Shown here in pieces: positions 1 through 7,156 of a stretch of 19,329 bases of DNA. The stretch covers positions 1 to 19,329 of the forward strand of contig DATKYV010000049.1 of the NCBI GenBank assembly GCA_035528275.1. The letters are read 5' to 3'. Numbering within the stretch: the first letter of the stretch is position 1; every line of letters begins with the position of its first letter. A model generated the notes under the pieces. It was not told the origin of the DNA. It saw nothing but the letters and a program-made list of their open reading frames with translations, and made no database searches. The translations under genes were made by a program, and so were the position numbers. Source of the DNA: DATKYV01 sp035528275 (GTDB taxonomy: Bacteria > Acidobacteriota > Terriglobia > UBA7540).

Positions 1-180
1 GGTGGGAAACGCTTTGATGGAATGAATGTAGTCCGCCTTGGGATTGACAGGAAAAACCTTGCCGTGGAAATTGTATTCGATCAAGTTGTGCATGATCTCG
101 CGGCCAATCGAACCCGGCCGGCGTGAAGCTCCTACCACCGCGATCGATTGGGGTCTGAATATGGCATCCAGGGGGCGCAT
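1..180 (-). CDS. CoA-binding domain protein, ADP-forming acyl-CoA synthetase superfamily (N-terminal fragment)
   Basis: Only the first 60 codons are in the window; the gene continues past the left edge. The translation opens MRPLDAIFRPQSIAVVGAS and continues with RRPGSIG, a Rossmann-type nucleotide loop (VVGAS-x(n)-PGSIG) typical of the CoA-binding domain at the N-terminus of ADP-forming acetyl/acyl-CoA synthetases and of related Pat-type protein acetyltransferases. The following VFPVNPK matches the next strand of that fold. The ATG at 180 is preceded by AAAGGA at a good distance, and an in-frame TAG lies a few codons upstream, so the start is well fixed. It is divergent from the MFS gene. 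Whether the full protein is a synthetase, an acetyltransferase fusion or a lone CoA-binding subunit cannot be decided from this fragment. Confidence 0.8.
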   Translation of the reverse strand, partial: MRPLDAIFRPQSIAVVGASRRPGSIGREIMHNLIEYNFHGKVFPVNPKADYIHSIKAFPT

Positions 181-273
181 GAGATGTCCTTTGGCAAGGG
201 CTAGGTCTCGGGACGTCGTGTCGAAGCCGGGAGACGGGTGGACAGCAGAGGATGCCTCCCGGCGGGACACTCC

Positions 274-302
274 ATTGAAAGCTCGTCCTGCGGAGAAGTC
301 AA
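274..302 (-). promoter_or_regulatory. Candidate sigma-70 promoter for the CoA-binding gene
   Basis: On the minus strand TTGACT (302-297, 5/6 match to TTGACA) is followed after 17 bp by TTCAAT (279-274, 4/6 match to TATAAT). It points towards the ATG at 180 and would give a leader of about 85-90 nt. This is consensus matching only. Confidence 0.35.
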
Positions 303-404
303 CAGCCAGAGTGTCGCGGGCGATGGTGTCCGATCTCCGAACGATCAGAAACGAGGGGCGGAGACCAAGCGCTTTTATCCCAGCCCGACTCTTCGCACCT
401 GGTT

Positions 405-410
405 TATAAT
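405..410 (+). promoter_or_regulatory. Candidate -10 element upstream of the MFS gene
   Basis: A perfect TATAAT lies about 80 bp before the MFS start codon. No good -35 hexamer is visible at 16-18 bp, so the promoter may be activator-dependent or the match accidental. Confidence 0.4.
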
Positions 411-488
411 CCCGCCGTCTCCTTGGCCTTCGAGAATCGGGATGCAACCGAAGGCGATGGCAACATCCACGAGAAAGGCGCGAACCTC

Positions 489-1676
489 ATGAATCCACCC
501 CGCCAAACCGCAAACAAGTACCTGATGGGCACAGCGTGCGCGGGCCTGTTCACCTTCGGCATCATGACCACGTTTCTGGGCGCGACCCTGCCCGAGCTGA
601 GCGCACGCCTGGCTTTCGGCCTGGAGCGCAGCGGGGCGTTGTTCAGTTTCCTCTACTTCCCGCAGATCCCCATGGTGTTTTTCGCCGGGACCTTGATCGA
701 CCGCTTTGGCAAGAAGCCGATCCTCGCCGGAGGTTTCCTGCTCAGCGCCGCGGCAATGGTCGGAATGGCCTACGCGCCGAGCTATGCCGTCCTGGCAGGA
801 CTCCTGGTGTTGCTGGGGCTCGGCGGAAGCTCCGCGATGAGCGCCTCAAATACGCTTATTCCTGACCTCTATCCCGAGAATCCTTCCTCGGCGTTGAACC
901 TGGGCGGCATCTTCTTCGGTGTGGGCGCCATCTTTTTCCCGTCGGTGGTCACTCTGTTGACCGGACGGCTGGGGCTCGTCGCCACCCTGTGGCTGATTGC
1001 GGCGCTTGTGGCCGCCGTGGCCGTGGTGGCGCTGGCCGAAACATTCCCGCCCCGAAAAGCGACCGGGGGATTTGACTGGAAGGGAGCGCGCCGAATGGCC
1101 CTCGACCCGGCGGTGATCATCCTCGCCTGGGTGCTCTTTTTCTACTCAGCGATCGAAATCTCAACCGCCGGCTGGATTCGTACCTACCTCGAACAGGAAT
1201 TCCAGGCGGCGCCGCAGACCTCCAAAACAATTCTCACGGCCTTCTGGGTCATGATGATGGTGGGGAGGCTGGCAGCCAGCCAGGTAGTGAAGAAGGTTCG
1301 CGGGCCGCGCTTGGTGCTGGGAGCTTCCGTCGGAGCCACAATCGGGTTGGTGCTGCTCGCGGTTTCACCCAACGTCGCCGTGGCCACCGCCGGGATCGTG
1401 ATTTGCGGCCTGAGTTACGCGCCGGTCTTCCCCACCACCGCAGGAACCGCGAGCACCTATTTCTCCAAACTCTTCGGCACAGTGTTCGGCATTCTGATGA
1501 CCCTGGCACTGTTCAGCGGTGCGGTGGTTCCGCCCGCGGTCGGCTACATCGCCCAACACGCCGGCGTCAGATCGGGCATGTGGCTGCTTGCGGCCATTGC
1601 CTTGCTGCTACTCGTCACCCAGGCCATCTTCAATCGCTACGAGCGCCGCCGATTCCTCTCCAGCGCCCCTCAGTAG
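489..1676 (+). CDS. MFS transporter, substrate unknown
   Basis: This is a 395-residue, strongly hydrophobic protein with the length and helix density of a 12-helix major facilitator permease in the inner membrane. The loop after TM2 has GTLIDRFGKKPIL, a clear MFS motif A (GxLaDRxGrkp). The frame is open further upstream (to 423), but the ATG at 489 is the better start: it has AGAAAGG about 10 bp before it, and the protein then begins with a short polar stretch just before TM1 (YLMGTACAGLFTFGIMTTF). A long polar loop (RKATGGFDWKGARR, around residue 205) separates the two six-helix halves. The overall look recalls the FHS/sugar-permease branch, but nothing in the sequence fixes a substrate. The neighbours give no pathway, and the downstream PIG-L gene seems to have its own promoter. 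Confidence 0.85.
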   Translation: MNPPRQTANKYLMGTACAGLFTFGIMTTFLGATLPELSARLAFGLERSGALFSFLYFPQIPMVFFAGTLIDRFGKKPILAGGFLLSAAAMVGMAYAPSYAVLAGLLVLLGLGGSSAMSASNTLIPDLYPENPSSALNLGGIFFGVGAIFFPSVVTLLTGRLGLVATLWLIAALVAAVAVVALAETFPPRKATGGFDWKGARRMALDPAVIILAWVLFFYSAIEISTAGWIRTYLEQEFQAAPQTSKTILTAFWVMMMVGRLAASQVVKKVRGPRLVLGASVGATIGLVLLAVSPNVAVATAGIVICGLSYAPVFPTTAGTASTYFSKLFGTVFGILMTLALFSGAVVPPAVGYIAQHAGVRSGMWLLAAIALLLLVTQAIFNRYERRRFLSSAPQ

Positions 1677-1746
1677 TTCGTGGCAATTCGAGACGATCTC
1701 TGCTTCTCCGGCGCCCAAAGCGCGCATCTTCGCGGGCACCGCAACC

Positions 1747-1775
1747 TGGACGGCGTGTCCTACTAACTCTATAAT
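1747..1775 (+). promoter_or_regulatory. Promoter for the PIG-L deacetylase gene
   Basis: TGGACG (1747-1752, 4/6 match to TTGACA), a 17-bp spacer and a perfect TATAAT (1770-1775) lie in the 125-bp gap after the MFS gene. Transcription would start near 1782, leaving a short leader that contains AGGGGG just before the ATG at 1802. Confidence 0.55.
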
Positions 1776-1801
1776 CGCTCTTTACTCCACAGGGGGTGTT
1801 C

Positions 1802-3901
1802 ATGTTCCGCAAGAAAAAACTGAAGGCTTGGGCTGTGTACCGTCCCTCCTCGCGTGGCACCTTAACAGCTCTTGCGATGGGGCTTGGTCTCTTGCTCGTG
1901 GCCGGGACCGCCCGGGCGCAGGACGGCATCCAACTGGTCCCGGAGAGAATCAACTACAACATTGGAGATCAACTTCGCTTCAAGGTTGTTTATCCCGATC
2001 CTCGGAAGACACATCCGGCCCACCTTGGTGCGCAGCTCTACCTTGACGGTCCCGTGGACCTGGCAATCACCCTCCGTTACGCCGGTATCAATCAGCGGAT
2101 TCTGGAAGAGATTCCGTTGGCCAAATCCTTTCTGGCCTCAAAGTCGGATTATTCCACCGGCTACCAGCAAGTTTGGGAAATCCCCGCAGACGCCCGCACC
2201 GGGCTCTACGAAGTTGACCTGATAACTAGAAACCCGAAAACCCACGAGATCATCAACTCCCGCGAAAACTCCGCTTCCTTCGCCGTCCACCGGAAGCTCG
2301 TGCGCATCAAGCGAATCGAGCTCGACAAGGCCTTCTACACCTCCGGCGATCCGGTCCAATGCCGAGCGACGATCGAGAACCTTACCGACAAACCTCTCAG
2401 CGGGCTGCTCGTGGAATTCTCCGAACGCCACTGGCCGTGGATTGCGCCGCCTGCAAGCACCCCACCTCCCGCGACCGTGCCTCTCGCCGAAGGAGTCACG
2501 CTCGCGAAGCACGCGGAGGTGGACGTCAGAACAGGAACGCCCTTGGTGGCGAAGGAGGTAAAACAACCCAGCGTTCAGCAATACGGCGTCATCATCTGGG
2601 ATCGCGAGCGAAAGAACGTCTACGACATCGCATTCAGCTCCCTGGTTTTCATTCATCCGCCCGGCGTCGATTTCCCGAGGCCTTATCCTCTCCAATATGC
2701 CTATCCCGATCTCCGCAGCGTCGATACGACGAGTTATCGAGATTTCGAACCGCCCGCGCTGAATGCCGCAGCGATTCAATTCAATCGCGCGCACACCATG
2801 TTTCGCATTGGGGGACAAGCAACGGTGCAATTCTCGGTTCGCAATCCAACCGATGAGACCTGGCCGGGAGTCTCCATTCACGCGTCGCTGCGCAGCCTGG
2901 GCAGCGCCGGGTTCGGGGAAAAGACGGTCGCGGACGGCGTCGACCTCGAGGCGCGCGCCCCCGCACTCGACAAGGAAGTGACGTTTGCGCTGCCTTCCGA
3001 CATGGGCGGGGTTTTCCAAGTCGTGATTCAGGTGAAGGACCCTTCGGGAAAGATTCTGGCCGAGAACAATCTCGAAATCGGGTCCAATTCCCTGCCTAAG
3101 TCCATTCTCATCTTCTGCGCGCACGAGGACGACGACACGACGCAGGCGGGACTAATCCGCGCCGCGGTCGAAAACCGCATTCCCCTCGAGATTGTCTATT
3201 TCACCGGTGGCGACGCCGGCTCCTGCGACCGCTATTACGAACGCTCGTGCGGTCCCAGCGAGGCATTAAATTTCGGGGCGCTGCGCATGGAGGAGACACG
3301 CGCCTCTCTGTCTCACCTGGGCCTTTCGCGTGAGCACGTCCATTTCCTCGGTTTGCCGGACGGTGGGTCGGGCGAGATCTGGTATCGGCACAAGGAAGCG
3401 GCCAATCCTTATCTCTCCGTCCTCCTCGCCTCAGACCGCGCGCCTTACGAAGGATTGGTCCGGCCGAACCTTCCCTTTGCGCGCCAACCGGTGATTGAGG
3501 TCGTCAAGGAACTGATGCGCAAGTTCCGGCCTGAGGCCGTCTTTGCCGCGCACCCGCCGGCCCAGGGCCACATCGACCACATTGTGAACGGCTATTTCGT
3601 GATCAAAGCGCTGCAGGAGCTGGCGCGCGAGGACGCTGCCTGGGGCGAGACGAAGGTCTTCACGGACCGCTTGTACGATCCGGCCTCGGCCCCCCAAACA
3701 CCCTATCGCTACCAGGAGTTTGTGGTACACGTTCCCGGAGACGTCGCGGCGCGCGCCCAGGAGGCGGGCTGGTTCTATCAATCTCAGGGAGGCAACCGCG
3801 CGCTGGGAAGAATCCGGCGCTTCGCCGAACTTCGGCGGACTGAGATTCACCGTCAGGTGCTAGACTGGAATGAGCACCAAGGGTGGAACGAGAAAGATTG
3901 A
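1802..3901 (+). CDS. Exported PIG-L family deacetylase (LmbE-like) with N-terminal beta-sandwich region
   Basis: This is a 699-residue protein. A signal peptide (basic MFRKKKLK start, hydrophobic LTALAMGLGLLLVAG, probable cleavage after TARA) sends it across the inner membrane. Residues of about 30-430 look like all-beta, CARDB/NEW3-like modules. The C-terminal PIG-L domain starts near residue 435 with ILIFCAHEDDD: H441, D443 and D444 correspond to the metal and catalytic residues of the family's usual AHPDDE motif, here with Glu in place of Pro and Asp in place of the last Glu. The HxDH metal motif follows at 590-593 (GHIDH). Family members remove N-acetyl groups from GlcNAc-type sugars or thiol precursors using zinc; an extracytoplasmic acetyl-sugar substrate is plausible but inferred. 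I chose the ATG at 1802 because AGGGGG lies 5 bp upstream; an in-frame GTG at 1796 is possible but overlaps that site. Confidence 0.85.
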   Translation: MFRKKKLKAWAVYRPSSRGTLTALAMGLGLLLVAGTARAQDGIQLVPERINYNIGDQLRFKVVYPDPRKTHPAHLGAQLYLDGPVDLAITLRYAGINQRILEEIPLAKSFLASKSDYSTGYQQVWEIPADARTGLYEVDLITRNPKTHEIINSRENSASFAVHRKLVRIKRIELDKAFYTSGDPVQCRATIENLTDKPLSGLLVEFSERHWPWIAPPASTPPPATVPLAEGVTLAKHAEVDVRTGTPLVAKEVKQPSVQQYGVIIWDRERKNVYDIAFSSLVFIHPPGVDFPRPYPLQYAYPDLRSVDTTSYRDFEPPALNAAAIQFNRAHTMFRIGGQATVQFSVRNPTDETWPGVSIHASLRSLGSAGFGEKTVADGVDLEARAPALDKEVTFALPSDMGGVFQVVIQVKDPSGKILAENNLEIGSNSLPKSILIFCAHEDDDTTQAGLIRAAVENRIPLEIVYFTGGDAGSCDRYYERSCGPSEALNFGALRMEETRASLSHLGLSREHVHFLGLPDGGSGEIWYRHKEAANPYLSVLLASDRAPYEGLVRPNLPFARQPVIEVVKELMRKFRPEAVFAAHPPAQGHIDHIVNGYFVIKALQELAREDAAWGETKVFTDRLYDPASAPQTPYRYQEFVVHVPGDVAARAQEAGWFYQSQGGNRALGRIRRFAELRRTEIHRQVLDWNEHQGWNEKD

Positions 3902-3963
3902 GTTCTCGAATTGTTGGGCCAAGAGTTTAATGATTCGACAGGCAAACCGGTCGAGCACAATTG

Positions 3964-4572
3964 ATGGACGAGCATACAGACCTTGAAGGCGCTGAGTTGC
4001 CCCCCACCGACCGTGACGCGCGGGGCGTCGCGGACGACGAGCCGTTTGCCTGTCCCGCCTGCGGGCAGATGCTGGCGCCCACCTGTCGAGTTTGCGTCGC
4101 CTGCAAGCAGCCTGTCGATCCCGCGCTGATTCGGAAACAACAAGCTCCCGTCACCGCGCCTGAACCCCCGGAAGCGAACTTGCCACCCCTGGAGCCGGCA
4201 CGATTCTCCTGGATGATATTCCTTTCTGTGCTGGCCGCTTGGCTGCTCGCCGCGGTAATCACGCAGCAACTCCTCGGCCCGGAGATCAGCCAATGGGTGC
4301 TCGGCGGGGTGGTCATCCTGTGCTCAGCCTGGGTATTCTACGACGCGCAGAGGAAGGGAGTGGCCAAGCCGCTGCGCTGGGGAATCGGCGTAATGCTGCT
4401 CTGGATTCTCGTCTTTCCCTGGTATCTGGCGCGACGCCGGACGCCTCAGGCCCCCTGCCCGTTCATCGAGGGAGAAGCCAGCCCGCTGGCCCGCGCCCTG
4501 CTCTTCGCCCTGATGGTCTTCTTCCTGCTGGGCATCGCCATCATGGTCATCAAGGGCCCACCGCCGCAGTAG
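3964..4572 (+). CDS. Zinc-ribbon membrane protein of unknown function
   Basis: This 202-residue protein has a cytoplasm-style N-terminal region with five cysteines in a treble pattern: C30-x2-C33, then C41-x2-C44-x2-C47, as in small zinc ribbons. A Pro/Glu-rich linker (about 55-78) leads to four hydrophobic segments at roughly 82-103, 111-128, 137-155 and 175-197, so it is probably an inner-membrane protein. The start is taken at ATG 3964; a TTG directly before it is also in frame. No clear Shine-Dalgarno sequence is visible. It lies 62 bp downstream of the PIG-L gene on the same strand and may be co-transcribed. I do not recognise a named family; zinc-ribbon plus transmembrane proteins of this kind are common but uncharacterised. 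Confidence 0.7.
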   Translation: MDEHTDLEGAELPPTDRDARGVADDEPFACPACGQMLAPTCRVCVACKQPVDPALIRKQQAPVTAPEPPEANLPPLEPARFSWMIFLSVLAAWLLAAVITQQLLGPEISQWVLGGVVILCSAWVFYDAQRKGVAKPLRWGIGVMLLWILVFPWYLARRRTPQAPCPFIEGEASPLARALLFALMVFFLLGIAIMVIKGPPPQ

Positions 4573-4578
4573 AACATA

Positions 4579-4634
4579 GTTGGCAGTTGGCAGTAAGCGG
4601 TAGGCAGTAGGCAGTAAGCAGTAGGCGGACAGCA
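4579..4634. repeat. Heptanucleotide repeat array 1 (GTNGGCA type)
   Basis: Eight consecutive 7-bp units, consensus GT(T/A)(G/A)GC(A/G), begin 7 bp after the stop codon of the zinc-ribbon gene. Units are degenerate but keep strict 7-bp phase. This matches the other heptad arrays in the window in period though not in exact unit. Confidence 0.85.
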
Positions 4635-4662
4635 GCTAGCGATGTTCCTGCAAAGCCAGAAG

Positions 4663-4679
4663 CTTGTTGAATGAACAAG
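4663..4679. repeat. Small inverted repeat between converging genes
   Basis: CTTGTT, a 5-bp loop (GAATG) and AACAAG form a perfect 6-bp stem in the gap between the zinc-ribbon gene and galK, which converge. There is no T-run on either side, so I do not call it a terminator. Confidence 0.4.
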
Positions 4680-4773
4680 GCGTGAACAGCCGACCTCCCA
4701 TCAGTCGTTGCTGACGTTTCCGATTCGAATATCGCGCTGGAATGGGCAAGAATATTGTCGAAAAACGAGTCGC

Positions 4774-4808
4774 GACTCCTGACTGCCTGCGGCCGGCTGC
4801 TTTCTGCC
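4774..4808. repeat. Heptanucleotide repeat array 2, ending at the galK stop
   Basis: Five degenerate 7-bp units (starting GACTCCT, GACTGCC) run directly into the galK stop codon (4808-4810 on the minus strand). The phase is 7 bp but the units are strongly diverged, so this is weaker than arrays 1 and 4. Confidence 0.55.
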
Positions 4809-5959
4809 TATTGCACTTCAGCAAACGCGCCGGCGGAAGCCTGGCAGACGTAGACTTCGGCCTTGAGGCCCAGAGCGTCCTGGTAGCCGCGCGCCACGGC
4901 TTCGGCAAAAGCCTCGGCGGCGTTCTGGCGGACCAGGTTGACGGTGCACCCGCCGAAACCCGCTCCGGTCATGCGCGCGCCTAGCACTCCCGGCTGCTTC
5001 CAGGCGAGCTCTACCAGCACATCAAGCTCTTTGCAGCTCACCTCGTAGTCGTCACGCAAGCTGATGTGCGAGGCGTTCATCAGCTCGCCAAAGCGTTCGA
5101 GGTCGCCCTCCTCGAGCACCTTGACCGCCTCCAGCACACGCTCGTTTTCCGTCACCACATGACGCGCGCGGCGGAGGAGAATCTCCGTCAGCGCCTTCCG
5201 CCCCGCTTCCAAATCGTCCGTGTCAACCTCCCGCAAGGACTTCACGGCCAGCCCGGAGGTTCCCAGTTGCGCCACTGCTTGACGGCACTGTTTCAAGCGC
5301 ACCTCGTACTCGGACTGCGCCAGCGCGCGCTTGACGCCGGAATTGCACACCACGATCTTTACGTCACCGCGCAGCGGCACGTGCCGGTAGGTCAGATCGC
5401 GACAGTCGAGAAACAACGCGTGGTCCTGCCGGCCGAGCGCGGAAATGAACTGGTCCATGATCCCGCAGGGTACGCCGACAAATTCATTCTCGGCGCGGCG
5501 TGAGAGCTTGACCGCATACACCGGGTCGAGCCGGAGGTCCATCATCTTCCGCCAGAAGGCGGTCGCACCCACCTCCAGCGCCGCCGAAGAGCTCAGCCCC
5601 GATTCACGCGGCACGTTGCCGCCGAACGCCACGTCGGCGCCGCCAAGCCGATGGCCGTCTTCCTCGAGGAATTTCGAGACGCCGCGCAGATAATTGCTCC
5701 ACGAGTGGGCGGTGTCGCGTTGAATGTCGTCCAGGCTGAATTCGACCGAGTCCTGAAAATCCGCCGAGTGCGCGCGCACCGTGCGGTCGTCGCGGCGGCG
5801 GCCCGCGAAAACAATGTGCCGGTCGATCGCCGCGGGCAACACGAATCCGTCGTTGTAATCGGTGTGCTCGCCGATCAAGTTCACGCGCCCCGGAGCACGA
5901 ACCACCACCTCGGGGGGCGCCCCGAAAATCTTCTGAAAGGTTTCCTCAATCACGGTCAT
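4808..5959 (-). CDS. galK: Galactokinase
   Basis: GalK phosphorylates alpha-D-galactose at C1 with ATP, the first committed Leloir step, in the cytoplasm. The 383 residues match the usual family length. The galactokinase signature is intact at residues 25-45 (GRVNLIGEHTDYNDGF, with R25 and E31). The GHMP kinase ATP motif is at 117-126 (PRESGLSSSA), the catalytic Asp is D169 in GIMDQ, and the C-terminal GHMP motif GARMTGAGFGGC is present. It is the last gene of the gal operon, 17 bp after galT. Heptad repeats follow immediately after its stop codon. No anomaly in key residues. Confidence 0.97.
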   Translation of the reverse strand: MTVIEETFQKIFGAPPEVVVRAPGRVNLIGEHTDYNDGFVLPAAIDRHIVFAGRRRDDRTVRAHSADFQDSVEFSLDDIQRDTAHSWSNYLRGVSKFLEEDGHRLGGADVAFGGNVPRESGLSSSAALEVGATAFWRKMMDLRLDPVYAVKLSRRAENEFVGVPCGIMDQFISALGRQDHALFLDCRDLTYRHVPLRGDVKIVVCNSGVKRALAQSEYEVRLKQCRQAVAQLGTSGLAVKSLREVDTDDLEAGRKALTEILLRRARHVVTENERVLEAVKVLEEGDLERFGELMNASHISLRDDYEVSCKELDVLVELAWKQPGVLGARMTGAGFGGCTVNLVRQNAAEAFAEAVARGYQDALGLKAEVYVCQASAGAFAEVQ

Positions 5960-5976
5960 CCGCCTTTTCGGAGAGA

Positions 5977-6945
5977 TTACTGAAGATCGCGGCGGCGAGT
6001 GGGCTTGACGGCGCGCAGCTCCGCGGCCTTTTCTTCGGCCAGGGAGTCGTTCAAGAAGCTCCCCGCGCCCGTCTCCACGCTCGCCAGGTACTTCAGCTTG
6101 TCCTTGCTGCGGTGCGGTGGATAGAACTCGATATGGAAATGAAAATGGGGAAATCTGCCTCGCGTGGGCGCCTGGTGGAGCAGCATCATGTAAGGGAAAG
6201 ACATCTCAAACAGGTTGTCGTACTTGAGGGTCACCCACTTGAGGATTTCGGCGAGCCCCTGTTCCTCGGCTTTCCGAAATTGGTCGATCGTTCCCAGATG
6301 GCGTCGCGAATAGATATGGACCTCGTAGGGCCAGCGCGCGTAGAACGGAATGAACGCGGTGAACGTGTCGTTCTCGGCCACCAGGCGCTCTCCCTGGCGG
6401 CGCTCTTTGCGAAGGATGTCGCAGAAGAGGCAGCGCCCTCGCGCCCGGTGGTGAGCCCGCGCGGATTCCAGTTCCCTCTTCAGCCGCGGAGGGACAAACG
6501 GGAAGGCGTAGATCTGCCCGTGGGGGTGCGGCATGGTGACGCCGATCACCGCGCCCTTGTTCTCAAAGATCAGGACGTAGCGAATGCCCGGCGTGGTCTT
6601 GAGCTCGACGAACCTCTTCCGCCAGAGCCGCACCAACCGCGTCAGATGGTCGAGCGAAAGTTGGGGGAGTGACGTGTTGTGGTCCGGATGATAGAGAACC
6701 ACGTCGCATCGCCCGTGGGAACGCTCCACCCGGTAGAAATCGTCGCCCTCGATCGCCGGCTCGGGCGCGGGAATGGACAAGGCCGGGAAATCGTTCGGAT
6801 AGATGTGGACGTCATAATCTTCCGGCACCCGCCCGGAGCCCGGGCAGAACGGGCACCAGTCAGCGGGCATGAGGGGGCGGTGCTGTCGGTGGGAGGCGGT
6901 CGAAACCCACTCGCGGACGGTGGGATTCCAGCGGAGCTCCGTCAT
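5977..6945 (-). CDS. galT: Galactose-1-phosphate uridylyltransferase
   Basis: GalT exchanges UMP between UDP-glucose and galactose-1-phosphate through a uridylyl-histidine intermediate. The 322-residue protein starts MTELRWNPTVREWV and has C31-P-F-C34 (zinc site), the active-site triad H140-P-H142-G-Q144 with H142 as nucleophile by family analogy, a second CLFC pair further on, and the C-terminal HFHFHIEFYPP segment. The frame is open upstream, but the ATG at 6945 is the start: it matches the family's N-terminus and overlaps the stop of the preceding small gene as ATGA, which suggests translational coupling. No strong Shine-Dalgarno precedes it, which fits coupling. It is followed by galK 17 bp later. 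Confidence 0.95.
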   Translation of the reverse strand: MTELRWNPTVREWVSTASHRQHRPLMPADWCPFCPGSGRVPEDYDVHIYPNDFPALSIPAPEPAIEGDDFYRVERSHGRCDVVLYHPDHNTSLPQLSLDHLTRLVRLWRKRFVELKTTPGIRYVLIFENKGAVIGVTMPHPHGQIYAFPFVPPRLKRELESARAHHRARGRCLFCDILRKERRQGERLVAENDTFTAFIPFYARWPYEVHIYSRRHLGTIDQFRKAEEQGLAEILKWVTLKYDNLFEMSFPYMMLLHQAPTRGRFPHFHFHIEFYPPHRSKDKLKYLASVETGAGSFLNDSLAEEKAAELRAVKPTRRRDLQ

Positions 6946-7151
6946 GGCCGGTCTTGCCGTGAGCCCCGGAGCGCAAGGATCCCCATAAACAAGGCAAAAC
7001 CCAGCATGACCACTCCCCACCACAGGTTGATGTTGACGCCAAGCGACCGCGTCTGGGAGGCCTCGGGGCCCACGAAGAACCCGTAGACGACCAAGATGAG
7101 CCCGTAAATCGAAAACAGCAGGGCGATCGGCCAGCGAATGTCTAATCCCAT
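6942..7151 (-). CDS. Small two-helix membrane protein, putative symporter accessory subunit
   Basis: This 69-residue protein has two hydrophobic segments: about residues 7-25 (PIALLFSIYGLILVVYGFF) and 43-60 (WWGVVMLGFALFMGILAL). Between them lies a polar loop with SQTRSLGVNINL. The ATG at 7151 has AGGG just upstream, overlapping the stop of the symporter gene (5 bp between the genes). Its own TGA overlaps the galT ATG. This tight placement within the gal operon, with a proper ribosome-binding site, argues that it is a real gene. Small membrane proteins encoded next to SSS- or NSS-type symporters are known as accessory subunits; that role here is inferred from position and topology. Confidence 0.8.
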   Translation of the reverse strand: MGLDIRWPIALLFSIYGLILVVYGFFVGPEASQTRSLGVNINLWWGVVMLGFALFMGILALRGSRQDRP

Positions 7152-7156
7152 GATCC

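Larger units (their letters stand above)
181..488. other. Divergent intergenic region
   Basis: About 300 bp separate the divergent CoA-binding gene and the MFS gene. It holds one candidate promoter on each strand, listed separately. I see no convincing operator palindrome, riboswitch or small gene. Short open frames across it lack a ribosome-binding site and recognisable motifs. Confidence 0.6.

Noticed and set aside
2138..3124. A 328-codon minus-strand open frame opposite the PIG-L gene
   Set aside because: Antisense shadow; the plus-strand product has a signal peptide, metal motifs and a good ribosome-binding site.
4579..4634. Possible CRISPR array
   Set aside because: Units are 7 bp, contiguous and without spacers, and no cas genes are present.
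6946..7023. Longer galT reading frame starting 26 codons upstream
   Set aside because: The extra residues overlap the small membrane protein gene and do not belong to the GalT family N-terminus; the ATGA overlap supports the start at 6945.
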